From the NCBI GenBank assembly GCA_013001885.1, contig JABDLD010000072.1, positions 1-42,774 on the forward strand: 42,774 nt of DNA, written 5' to 3'. This stretch comes from Lysobacterales bacterium (lineage in GTDB: Bacteria > Pseudomonadota > Gammaproteobacteria > Xanthomonadales > SZUA-36). How positions within the stretch are numbered: position 1 is the first letter of the stretch; each line of letters starts with the position of its first letter. Position numbers and translations under genes: made by a program. Under the pieces are notes generated by a model. It saw only the letters and a program-made list of their open reading frames with translations. It searched no databases and was not told the origin of the DNA. This document shows, one piece after another, positions 8,829-16,705 of this stretch.

Positions 8829-10155
8829 CCGGAGGATTGAGCGGCGGAAGATCGTCGCCCGGCGTTTCCGTCCTGGATGCGTCCTTCCTTATGCGAGCCA
8901 GCAGCGCCGCCATCCTGCCGCCGTTCCAGTCGCGGCCTGAACCGGAGGTCAGGTTTTCCTGCAGCCTGATCGATTCGCGCATCAGGTCCTGATTCCCACG
9001 CGTGGCGGCCAGGTCCAACAGGTTCAGACCCGCCTGCGGATCAAACCGCTGGAGCCAGACTGAAATGGCGTTGTAGGCAGCTGCCGGGGAGTTTGCGGCG
9101 CAGCTTTTCCGTACCTGTGAGAACGCCCAGGCCTCGCCTGCTTTGCGCGCCTCCAGCCAGTGATGGACTGCGAGCGCCGCCCGGTGCACCACGCGGCGCA
9201 ACAGGTAAGCGGCCAGCAAAATCAGCGCAACGATCCCGAGGGTCAGCTTCCAGTCCAGCCCGGGCTCGCCGGGTTCTCCGGCCGCTGTCGGGCTCGTTTG
9301 ATAGGCAGGATTCGCGGCCACCGCCAGGCTCACCGCGGGGATGATTTGTTCCGACAGGGTTTCCCGTTCCGGGTCCCACCATTGGAAGCGCAGTTCCGGC
9401 AACGTGTAGCTGCCCTCACGTTCGCAGATAAAAGTCACCGAATCGGTCCGGTTTCCGGTCAGTTCGCCCCGGTTGATCCGGTCTTCGACCGCCGGCGTCT
9501 CCGGGTACACGCCCAACCCTTCAATCGAAAATTCCGGTAACAGTGCAAACACCATTCCAGGGACGCTGTCTGCCCGCCGGTTGACCTGCAGCGTGAGCGC
9601 GTCACCCACTTTCAGTTCGACCGGCGTTTCGCCCGAAACCTCCGGCGTCCAGCTAAAATCCATATCGAACGAAGTTGTCGTGACCAGCAGACCGTTGCCC
9701 GCGGCGCCGGGCGGCAGCTTCGCTTCAATCGGCAACGGCGAAGTCTGAAAGCGGAACCGGGAAGGCTCCGTGCCGAACCCCGCGCTGGCGGAAAACCGGA
9801 CTTCGAACGAAGGAACCTGCAGGCGGCCCGCGCGCTGGGGATAGAACAGCAGGGAGTAACGCAAACCCTGCCAGGTCACCCCGTCACGTTTTTCGGTCAA
9901 TTTCACCGTGCTTGAGTCCGCCTGCAGCAGGAAGCCGCCGGTCACCTCGGGTAAAACGAACAGCTGGTCGCCAAAGCTGAAACCGTCGCTCCACAATTCC
10001 AGCTGCAACTCCAGTTCCTGCCCCACCCAGACGGCGCCTTGCCGCGCCGGCTGGAGACGAATATCGCCCTCCGGCGTGGCTGCCGCCAGCTCGCCGGGCA
10101 GCTGCAGAAGCGCCAGCAAAGCCCACAGCGTGAGGCGAGGTGGGTCAATCATCAT
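8815..10155 (-). CDS. batD: BatD-family membrane protein
   Basis: The 446-residue product starts with a signal peptide (LTLWALLALL...ELAAA), followed by a beta-sandwich ectodomain with the family's early motif VGQELELQLELWS. A transmembrane helix near residues 310-330 (LGIVALILLAAYLLRRVV) and a cytoplasmic tail complete the BatD layout. The start is set at the tandem ATG codons overlapping the end of batC; the longer frame would run well inside batC. BatD is the large periplasm-facing partner of the VWA proteins in Bacteroides aerotolerance-type operons. It is thought to form an envelope complex with them; the biochemical role is not settled. It is the last gene of the seven-gene minus-strand unit. 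Confidence 0.8.
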   Translation of the reverse strand: MMIDPPRLTLWALLALLQLPGELAAATPEGDIRLQPARQGAVWVGQELELQLELWSDGFSFGDQLFVLPEVTGGFLLQADSSTVKLTEKRDGVTWQGLRYSLLFYPQRAGRLQVPSFEVRFSASAGFGTEPSRFRFQTSPLPIEAKLPPGAAGNGLLVTTTSFDMDFSWTPEVSGETPVELKVGDALTLQVNRRADSVPGMVFALLPEFSIEGLGVYPETPAVEDRINRGELTGNRTDSVTFICEREGSYTLPELRFQWWDPERETLSEQIIPAVSLAVAANPAYQTSPTAAGEPGEPGLDWKLTLGIVALILLAAYLLRRVVHRAALAVHHWLEARKAGEAWAFSQVRKSCAANSPAAAYNAISVWLQRFDPQAGLNLLDLAATRGNQDLMRESIRLQENLTSGSGRDWNGGRMAALLARIRKDASRTETPGDDLPPLNPPVRKR

Positions 10156-10861
10156 CCGCACCATCACCGTCCTCGGCGTTCGCCCCATCCGCCTGCTCGT
10201 CACGGTACAGCTGGTAGGCAAACCGGGTCCTGAGAAACTGCGCCGGATCATTGTCCACCCGCCGCAGCCAGACGGCTCTCATCTCGTCGTCAGACATTCC
10301 CTGCCCACCCTCGGTTTCCGTCTCCGTTCCGGATTTGTTGACCCTGCCGGTGTCGTCAAAGACGATCTCGTCTGCCCCAAGCTGGCCGCCGGTTCCGCCT
10401 GCGTCATCATCGGGCGGCGCCAGCCGCTCTTTACGCGCGATCGCAATCGCCCGGTTTTCCCGCGCCTCGGTCCATTCGGGCCTCTCCTGCAGGGCGTCCC
10501 CGTAACTCTCGATGGCCGCGTCGTAACGCCCCAGCATCAGCAGAGCATTGCCCCGGTTGTAGGCGGCCTCGGGTGTCGCCAACCGGCCGAAAACCGAGGC
10601 CGAGCTCTCGAAGTCCCCACCCCGGAAAAAAGCTGCACCCTTCCACTCCGGAGTTTCGAATACTTCGGCCGCCTCAAGGTAAAGCCCCTGCTCCATCAGG
10701 CGCTGGCCCCGCTGATCCGGCGTCATCCAGAAATCACTCCAACCGTCCGCAAACACCATCCCCGGCCAGCAGACGGTGCAAAGAACCCAGCACAGGCCGA
10801 AAAGGCCGTCCAGGCGCAGACGAAGGCGCCCTGCCGTGCTTTGCGGACGGCCGGGCGTCAC
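10145..10861 (-). CDS. batC: BatC-like TPR protein
   Basis: The 238-residue protein begins with a hydrophobic export or anchor segment (LFGLCWVLCTVC) and contains tetratricopeptide repeats at about residues 75-145, for example AAYNRGNALLMLGRYDAAIES. This is the region that mediates partner binding in BatC proteins. The start is the GTG at 10861, which overlaps the batB stop in the sequence GTGA, so translation is probably coupled. The tail after the repeats is acidic and rich in Asp and Gly (GDGADDD) and looks disordered. It overlaps batD by 11 bases. Confidence 0.78.
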   Translation of the reverse strand: MTPGRPQSTAGRLRLRLDGLFGLCWVLCTVCWPGMVFADGWSDFWMTPDQRGQRLMEQGLYLEAAEVFETPEWKGAAFFRGGDFESSASVFGRLATPEAAYNRGNALLMLGRYDAAIESYGDALQERPEWTEARENRAIAIARKERLAPPDDDAGGTGGQLGADEIVFDDTGRVNKSGTETETEGGQGMSDDEMRAVWLRRVDNDPAQFLRTRFAYQLYRDEQADGANAEDGDGADDD

Positions 10862-11817
10862 GAACTCAACCTCACGGCGCCACCCCGCCTGAAAAACGTC
10901 AGGACCAGCAGAACGAACACGACGCACAGGTAATAACCCATATCTTTCCAGCGCTCGCCTTCCTGCGCCGGAGCCGCTGCAATGCTGCGTTCAATACGGC
11001 TGCTGAGTTGCCTGATATCGGAGTCATCCGGCGTGGCCAGCACCAGCGCGCCGCCGCCGGCCCTGGCGGCGCTTTGCATCGAACCCTCGTCCAGTGCGGG
11101 CGCGGGCGGGCTGCCCGCCGGCGGCACCACTTCGGGGCCGGCCGCCATCGCCAGCACGTGCACGTCCGCACCGCTGCTCCCGGCCAGCCCGGAGGCGTAG
11201 GAGGCGTCCAGGCTGTCGGCAATCAGCACCACGGAACCGGGAATACCCGATTCCCGCAGCCTCTGCCTGGCGAGTTCGACCGCTTTCAACGGCTCGTCGC
11301 CGGCAACCGGCATTACCTCCGGCGCCAGCTCCGAGGCGAAGAAACCGATGATGTCCGGGTCGGAGGTCAACGGCATCACCAGGTGCGCGCTCCCGGCATA
11401 GGCGATCAGGCCGGTCCGGGTTCCGGGCCGGAGTTCCAGCAAATCGTTGATTTTCTGCGCTGACCGCTTCAGCCGGTTCGGTTGAATGTCCTCGGCCAGC
11501 ATGTCCGGGGTGACTTTTTGCACGATGAACAGGGCCGCCTGGTCCTCGGTAAAGGGCGTCGCCTCCCGTTGCCAGGTGGGTCCCGCCGCCGCAATGATAC
11601 CCAACAGCCAGGACAGGCCCAGCATGTACACCGGGCGCCAGCGCCCCCGGCGTTGCTCCCGGCTGATGGCCAGGTGCTCCAGCAAATCCGGTGCAATGAC
11701 TTTTTTCCACGCACGCATTGGATCCTGGCGGCGCAGCAGGGACCAGATGACGAGCCCGGCCGGCAACAACGCGAACAGCCAGGCCGGGCGCAGGAATTGA
11801 AACAGCTCCCAGTTCAT
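10858..11817 (-). CDS. batB: BatB-like VWA-domain membrane protein with degenerate MIDAS
   Basis: The 319-residue protein has the Bat architecture: two N-terminal membrane helices (WLFALLPAGLVIWSLL and the segment near residue 60), a von Willebrand factor A domain, and a C-terminal helix (YYLCVVFVLLVLTFF). In a working VWA domain the first metal-site loop reads DxSxS. Here the aligned positions 101-105 read K-V-T-P-D (in IVQKVTPDML), so the acidic and serine ligands are gone, while the flanking LAEDIQPNRL remains as in BatB proteins. Metal-dependent ligand binding is therefore unlikely, and a structural role seems more plausible. It overlaps both neighbours by four bases (ATGA and GTGA), implying coupled translation. 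Confidence 0.82.
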   Translation of the reverse strand: MNWELFQFLRPAWLFALLPAGLVIWSLLRRQDPMRAWKKVIAPDLLEHLAISREQRRGRWRPVYMLGLSWLLGIIAAAGPTWQREATPFTEDQAALFIVQKVTPDMLAEDIQPNRLKRSAQKINDLLELRPGTRTGLIAYAGSAHLVMPLTSDPDIIGFFASELAPEVMPVAGDEPLKAVELARQRLRESGIPGSVVLIADSLDASYASGLAGSSGADVHVLAMAAGPEVVPPAGSPPAPALDEGSMQSAARAGGGALVLATPDDSDIRQLSSRIERSIAAAPAQEGERWKDMGYYLCVVFVLLVLTFFRRGGAVRLSS

Positions 11818-12821
11818 GCGCCCGCCTCCGGACCGCGCGCGGCCCTCGATGCCAGAAACATCCGCAGTTCCGACTGGGCGAAAAACAGCAGGCTCAGGAT
11901 GATTGCGAAACCCAGGGGCCAGTGATAGAGCTCATGTTCCGGGCGGTAACTCGCGGTCTCGACCTGTTTCGGGTTGAGCCGGTCCAGGGCCTGGTAGACC
12001 AGGTCGAGTTGCTCGCGGTCATCCGCGTGAAAATATTCACCGCCGGTCGCGGCCGCAATGGAGTTCAGAGTCACCTCATCGAGCGCCTGCTCACCGGCCG
12101 CCTCGGGATCGCCCATCGCAATCGGGTAGATGGTGACCCCGTTGTCACGGGCAATTTCGGCTGCGCGCAATGGCGGGACCATGCTGCCGGTGTCGTTCCC
12201 GTCGGTCAGCACGATCAGCACCCTTTCATCGACCTCGCTGCGTTCGAACAGCCGGATCGCCACGCCGATGGCGTCGCCCAGCATGGTTCTCGGGCCCAGC
12301 ATCCTAACTTGTGCTTCATCCAGCAGTTCGCGCACCACGTCCAGGTCTTCGGTGAACGGCGCCTGCACGAAGGCGGCCGAACCGAAAAAAATCAGCCCCA
12401 CGCGATCTCCCTCACGGCGCGAGAGAAATTGGTCCAGAACCTGTTTGGCTGCGCTCAGCCGGTCGCTGGTGTTGCCCGCTTCATCGGTAAAGTCCCTCGT
12501 TTCCATCGAACCGGACAGATCCAGCGCGACCAGCAGATCGCGCATGGGCAGTTCCTGCACCATCGGCTGATCCATCCACGTGGGCCTGGCCAGCGCAATC
12601 ACAATAGCCACCCAACTGAGCAGCAGCTGGGCTTTCTGTAGAGGGGTGCGGCGTATCGAAGCGGCTTCGCTCCCGGCCTGCTGACCCGTGAGCCGCAACA
12701 ACAGGCCCATGAACGGCACCCGCACCGCAAGGCGCGGTTCGCTATAGGCCGGCGCCAGCAGGTAGATCAGCAGCGGCAGCGGCAACAGCAATAACAGCCA
12801 GGGATAAGTGAGCTGAAGCAT
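11814..12821 (-). CDS. batA: BatA-like VWA-domain membrane protein
   Basis: The 335-residue protein has the same plan as its neighbour, with N-terminal helices (YPWLLLLLPLPLLIYLLA), a VWA domain and a C-terminal helix (LGFAIILSLLFFAQ), but an intact metal site. The MIDAS loop is DLSGS (D101, S103, S105), the conserved Thr lies in GPRTMLGDA, and the distal Asp is in VLTDGNDTG. It should therefore bind a divalent cation and a partner acidic residue. The start at 12821 shares one base with the preceding stop (TGATG); the longer frame begins inside the DUF4381 gene and lacks the usual membrane start. Confidence 0.87.
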   Translation of the reverse strand: MLQLTYPWLLLLLPLPLLIYLLAPAYSEPRLAVRVPFMGLLLRLTGQQAGSEAASIRRTPLQKAQLLLSWVAIVIALARPTWMDQPMVQELPMRDLLVALDLSGSMETRDFTDEAGNTSDRLSAAKQVLDQFLSRREGDRVGLIFFGSAAFVQAPFTEDLDVVRELLDEAQVRMLGPRTMLGDAIGVAIRLFERSEVDERVLIVLTDGNDTGSMVPPLRAAEIARDNGVTIYPIAMGDPEAAGEQALDEVTLNSIAAATGGEYFHADDREQLDLVYQALDRLNPKQVETASYRPEHELYHWPLGFAIILSLLFFAQSELRMFLASRAARGPEAGA

Positions 12822-13336
12822 CAGCCGCCCCCCCTGTTGTCGGCCGAGTGATTCCTGAGCCAATGCTCACTGGCATCCAGCAACAGGTCCCGCTCCATCT
12901 TGCCCGGAAAGGTTTCGGTGGTCGCCGAGTAAGCCATGGTCTCCAGCGTGACACCCGCCTGGGAGCAGAACAGGTCCATATCGGCGCTTTCATCCAGAAA
13001 ACGGTACCACTCCAGTCCGCTGAGAGAAGCCACCTGCTCGCGCGGCCAGACCGACAGCGCGGTTCTTTTCAGCAAACCCGGAAGCGACTGCAGGGCCTCG
13101 GCGGACCCCTGCTGCCGAATGGCGGCCAGTTCGAGCAACGCGAGCTTTCGGTATCGGTTGCGCCGGCGGGTTCGCAACCTGCGCACCAGGATGTAGCCAA
13201 AGCACAGCACCAGCAGGGCCGCCAGCACGTACCAGCCGGGCGCAGGCGGCCACCAGGGCACGGCCTCGGGCAGGACGATATCGTTCAGGTTCTGCAGGCT
13301 GCCGCCATCGCCGTTCATCGGCGTTTCAGCGTCCAT
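12821..13336 (-). CDS. DUF4381 membrane protein of the Bat operon
   Basis: The 171-residue protein opens with a short acidic region ending in the family-typical LNDIVLPEAVPWWPPAPGWY, then one membrane helix (VLAALLVLCFGYILV) and a strongly basic stretch (RRLRTRRRNRYRK). A cytoplasmic helical tail follows, with LLKRTALSVWP and LSGLEWYRFLDE. This is DUF4381, always found between the DUF58 and batA genes in such operons; function unknown. The start at 13336 overlaps the DUF58 stop by 11 bases. The longer frame upstream is an out-of-frame reading of the DUF58 gene. Confidence 0.82.
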   Translation of the reverse strand: MDAETPMNGDGGSLQNLNDIVLPEAVPWWPPAPGWYVLAALLVLCFGYILVRRLRTRRRNRYRKLALLELAAIRQQGSAEALQSLPGLLKRTALSVWPREQVASLSGLEWYRFLDESADMDLFCSQAGVTLETMAYSATTETFPGKMERDLLLDASEHWLRNHSADNRGGG

Positions 13337-14291
13337 GTCGCCCCAATACCTCCCGAACCTGCTCCAGCACCGGAGCGGCCGTGTGCACCGGCAGCAACGG
13401 GATGGCGTGCCGCCGGGAAGTAGCCTCCATGCGCTCAGTTCGCTTCTGGAAGTCATCGCTGTAAGACTGGCGCAGCGACCGCCTCTGGGTGTTGAATTCC
13501 AACTCGGAAATTCCGTCTGAAAAAAACAGCCGTCCCGCTTCGGGCATGGCCTGTTCCAGAGGGTCATAGACGAACACGGAGATTACGTCGTTGTGCTCCG
13601 TCAGCCGGGTCACGTATTTTTGCGTGTCCCGGTCTATCCCGGTGCCGTCGCCGATCAGGCAAACCAGGCAATCGTGCCGGGCCAGCGCAGCCACTCTTTT
13701 CAGGGCCCGGTTCAGCATATGGGGGCCCGGCTCCGTATCGACGCCCGCGTTAAGCGCGTGATTTTTTTTCACCAGCCGCTTTAGAATTTGTGCGACGCGC
13801 TCCTCGCTGCGATGCGGTGGTATCACGTCGAGTTCGGTATCGTCAAAAATGATCGCCCCGACCCGGTCACCCTGCGACAGCACGCGCCAGGCGGCAAGAG
13901 CCGTCGCTTCGGCTGCCACCACGGACTTCATTTTCTTTTTCGAGCCGAAAAACATCGACAGGCGCTGGTCGATCAACAGCCAGACGGTGCGGTCCTTTTC
14001 TTCGGTGTAAACCCGGATGTAGGGCTCCCGGGTGCGCGCCGTCACCTTCCAGTCGATATTTCGCACATCGTCACCGGGCAGGTAGTTGCGCAACTCTTCA
14101 AAATTCAGTCCGCGCCCCCTCAGCCGGGACGCATGGCGTCCGCTGAGGATGCTGTGAATGGGCTGGCGCGGCAGAAAGCTGAAGCCCGACGCCCGGTACC
14201 GCAGGCGCATCAGTTCGTCCAGGCTGGCATAAACACCGGTCTGGCCTGCGGGCCCGGGCTGGCGTTTTTGCATGGGCGTGTATTGACTCAT
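13326..14291 (-). CDS. DUF58 protein of the MoxR-Bat operon
   Basis: The 321-residue protein carries the DUF58 core NYLPGDDVRNIDWKVTARTR followed by a VWA-like strand (TVWLLIDQRLSMFFG). The metal-site serines are partly replaced there, as is usual in DUF58. Upstream, GRHASRLRGRGLNFEELR is also typical. These cytosolic proteins nearly always accompany a MoxR ATPase and are thought to be its adaptor or client. The spacing to moxR is 11 bases. No membrane segments are seen. Confidence 0.88.
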   Translation of the reverse strand: MSQYTPMQKRQPGPAGQTGVYASLDELMRLRYRASGFSFLPRQPIHSILSGRHASRLRGRGLNFEELRNYLPGDDVRNIDWKVTARTREPYIRVYTEEKDRTVWLLIDQRLSMFFGSKKKMKSVVAAEATALAAWRVLSQGDRVGAIIFDDTELDVIPPHRSEERVAQILKRLVKKNHALNAGVDTEPGPHMLNRALKRVAALARHDCLVCLIGDGTGIDRDTQKYVTRLTEHNDVISVFVYDPLEQAMPEAGRLFFSDGISELEFNTQRRSLRQSYSDDFQKRTERMEATSRRHAIPLLPVHTAAPVLEQVREVLGRHGR

Positions 14292-14302
14292 CTAACCGCG
14301 GC

Positions 14303-15271
14303 TCAGGCGATGGCCACCTGCTGCAGAATTTCGTCGATCACGTCGTTGGCAGATACGCCGTCAGCACTCGCGTCATAGCTGAGTTTAAGCCGGTGGCGAA
14401 GGACACCATGGCAAATCGCCCTGACATCATCGGGCAATACCTGCTGGCGGCTATCCAGCCAGGCATGTGCCCGCGAACATTTGTCCAGCGCGATGCCTCC
14501 GCGCGGGCTCACGCCGACGTGGATCCATTTGGCCAACTGCTCGCTGTAGCGGTCTGGATAACGTGTCGCGAACACCAGGTCGACCATATACCGTTCGATC
14601 GCCGGGCCGACCGTGACCGCCTGGATTTCCTCCCTGGCGGCGAAAATCACACCCTGGGCCACGGGATCCGCAGCGGTTTGCGCCGGGGCGTCGCCCTCTT
14701 CCCCGCGCACCAGTCGGATGATCTTGCCCTCAGACTCCTCGTCCGGGTAGTCGATATATACGTGCATCAGGAAACGGTCCATCTGGGCTTCCGGCAGCGG
14801 GTAGGTCCCTTCCTGCTCAATCGGGTTCTGGGTCGCCATCACCATGAACAATTCAGGCATTTTATGGGTGGTGCCGGAAACCGTTACCTGGCGCTCTTCC
14901 ATCGCTTCGAGCAGCGCTGCCTGCACCTTGGCAGGCGCGCGGTTGATTTCATCCGCCAGCACGATATTGGCAAAAATCGGCCCCTGTTCGAAACGAAAAC
15001 TGGGTGCGCCCGCCTCGGTGTAGAGCACTTCGCTGCCGGTAATGTCCGAGGGCAGCAGGTCCGGAGTGAATTGAATGCGGGAGAAGTCCGCGTCCATGTT
15101 CTTCGCCAATCCCTTGACCGCCCGGGTTTTGGCCAGGCCCGGCAGTCCTTCCATCAGGACATTGCCGTTGGCCAGCAGGCCGATAACCAGGTTCTTGACC
15201 ACGTCTTCCTGGCCGATAATGGAGGCGGACATGCGTTGCTGAAGATCCTTGACTGAATCGAGTGTGCTCAT
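14303..15271 (-). CDS. MoxR-family AAA+ ATPase
   Basis: The 322-residue protein is an AAA+ ATPase with Walker A GLPGLAKT near residues 41-48, Walker B VLADEINRA, and the sensor 1 region MATQNPIEQEGTYPLPEAQMDRF typical of MoxR. The C-terminal lid ends with the helical region YDASADGVSANDVIDEIL. MoxR ATPases act as chaperones that remodel or load metal centres of client complexes, here presumably the Bat membrane proteins encoded downstream. It is the first gene of the unit, so the promoter should lie in the 79-base gap at 15272-15350. I do not find a clear one. Confidence 0.92.
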   Translation of the reverse strand: MSTLDSVKDLQQRMSASIIGQEDVVKNLVIGLLANGNVLMEGLPGLAKTRAVKGLAKNMDADFSRIQFTPDLLPSDITGSEVLYTEAGAPSFRFEQGPIFANIVLADEINRAPAKVQAALLEAMEERQVTVSGTTHKMPELFMVMATQNPIEQEGTYPLPEAQMDRFLMHVYIDYPDEESEGKIIRLVRGEEGDAPAQTAADPVAQGVIFAAREEIQAVTVGPAIERYMVDLVFATRYPDRYSEQLAKWIHVGVSPRGGIALDKCSRAHAWLDSRQQVLPDDVRAICHGVLRHRLKLSYDASADGVSANDVIDEILQQVAIA

Positions 15272-15350
15272 CTTTTACTTTTCCGCTGAACCGTCCGATA
15301 TTCTAAATAAAAATACCGGCTTATTAAAATCGGGGATTTACGGGGCGCCC

Positions 15351-15968
15351 TCATTTTCCGTGCGGGTGATGGTGTGCGCCGTCAACGTGTTCACGGTGCA
15401 CCAGGCTGTGGATGATGGTGCCGATGATCACGCCCTGGATTGCAGCGATCAGGGTATCGCCGGCATAGGGCAGCAGCCATTCTGAAAACTCGAACCCGAT
15501 GATCGTCGCCGCCGCCATCGCGAACAGTGTCGCCCACGCGATTTTCTCGCCGAACACCGGCTGCATGATCAGCCACAGCATCAGCCCCATGCCAAAACGG
15601 TGCAGAATAATGGCCACAGCCAGGCCGCCGCTGTCCCGCCATTCACTGCCCGCCAGGCCGGCGCCGTCGAGGACCGCGTGCAGCAGCAAGCCCACCAGGG
15701 CGACGTACAGGCTCAGTAGATGAAGCGTTTCCGCGGCACGTCGAATTAAGCGCTCGAGCAAACCCGGCAGCAGGTATCCAACGAACAGGAACCCCAGCGC
15801 GGACCACCCCAGCGGTTCCACGATATCCGGAATCAGCAAAACCACGACCAGCACCACCAGGGTCACCACGATGACACGATCCAGCGTCCGCGCCAGTGGG
15901 TGGGTGCTGCTGATCCATTGGAAAAGCAGCGGGCCGGCAAACAATGTAATCAGTGACAACAACAGCAC
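15351..15968 (-). CDS. ZIP-like multipass membrane protein with His-rich tail
   Basis: The 205-residue protein has about seven hydrophobic helices and no soluble domain. Two helices carry the pattern of ZIP metal transporters: LLHAVLDGAGL and AIILHRFGMGL, which match the HxxxDG and LLHRxPxG metal-site helices. The C terminus is rich in histidine (HREHVDGAHHHPHGK), as in many metal carriers. I infer a divergent ZIP-superfamily divalent-metal permease; the low overall similarity leaves room for a non-transporting relative. It sits between the Bat operon and a divergently transcribed gene, 79 bases before moxR on the same strand. Confidence 0.65.
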   Translation of the reverse strand: MLLLSLITLFAGPLLFQWISSTHPLARTLDRVIVVTLVVLVVVLLIPDIVEPLGWSALGFLFVGYLLPGLLERLIRRAAETLHLLSLYVALVGLLLHAVLDGAGLAGSEWRDSGGLAVAIILHRFGMGLMLWLIMQPVFGEKIAWATLFAMAAATIIGFEFSEWLLPYAGDTLIAAIQGVIIGTIIHSLVHREHVDGAHHHPHGK

Positions 15969-15989
15969 GCGAAGTCTCCGGACAACACG

Positions 15990-16700
15990 GTGAAAGAGGC
16001 GCGCATACTAGCATACCGCCCGATAGTTGATACTATAGTCCCCTCTTCAAACCTACCTGAGCCATTGGATACGACGCCCATTGAATCCATCATAGCGGAC
16101 CTGTGTTCAGACCAGGGCACAGAACCGGAATTGAACGACCTGCTGGAAGTGGTGTCCAGCCGCAGGGGCATCGAGGCCGGGCCGAAGGAACTGGAGCGCG
16201 GGGTAAAGTTCGTCCGCGCCTATATCGGGCAGGTGCCCTACATGATGAAGATAGCCTGGACGGCAGCCGGTAACGTGGGACTGCAGGCACCAATGCAGCA
16301 GATTCTGCGGATGGTCGAGTCCTACTGGATTGAAGGCGACGACGTGATTCCGGATGGAATGGGCATCATCGGATTGCTGGACGACGCCTATTGTTCCCTG
16401 ACCTCCCTGCAGGCCGTCTCAGACCACTTCCGGCTGCAAACGGGAAAGCACCTGTTTCCAACCAATCTGGGCGCCGCGAACAAGGCCATGCGCAACATCA
16501 TCGGCGAACCCTATGCCTCGGAGTTGGACCGCATCGTGATTCGAACCATGGCGGAGACCGGCCTGGTGGAAGCGGTCAAGTCCATGGCCAGCGAAGAAAA
16601 GCAGCTGAATTTTGCGGCCAACAGCACCATCTGGAGCCACGGGCCGGCCGGCGAACTGGACATGGCGGACCTGCAAAGGCTGGGCCTGCTGAAAGACTGA
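15990..16700 (+). CDS. YkvA/DUF1232-like protein
   Basis: The 236-residue product contains DDVIPDGMGIIGLLDDAYCSL at about residues 113-133. That resembles the DUF1232 (YkvA) signature, a short Pro-Asp turn followed by LGxLDD. The remainder is helical and without obvious membrane anchors apart from this segment. The first in-frame ATG is far inside the gene, so a GTG at 15990 or a TTG at 16065 must be used; neither has a strong ribosome binding site. It is divergent from the ZIP-like gene and converges on pepQ with a five-base gap. Function unknown. Confidence 0.7.
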   Translation: MKEARILAYRPIVDTIVPSSNLPEPLDTTPIESIIADLCSDQGTEPELNDLLEVVSSRRGIEAGPKELERGVKFVRAYIGQVPYMMKIAWTAAGNVGLQAPMQQILRMVESYWIEGDDVIPDGMGIIGLLDDAYCSLTSLQAVSDHFRLQTGKHLFPTNLGAANKAMRNIIGEPYASELDRIVIRTMAETGLVEAVKSMASEEKQLNFAANSTIWSHGPAGELDMADLQRLGLLKD

Positions 16701-16705
16701 CCGCG

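Noticed and set aside
8815-10251. Longer form of BatD starting at 10251
   Set aside because: The extra 32 residues are an out-of-frame reading of batC and precede the true signal peptide; tandem ATG codons overlap the batC stop.
12337-13567. Longer DUF4381 frame starting at 13567
   Set aside because: Its first 77 residues are an out-of-frame reading of the DUF58 gene, rich in Arg, Cys and Trp; the DUF4381 family begins near the ATG at 13336.
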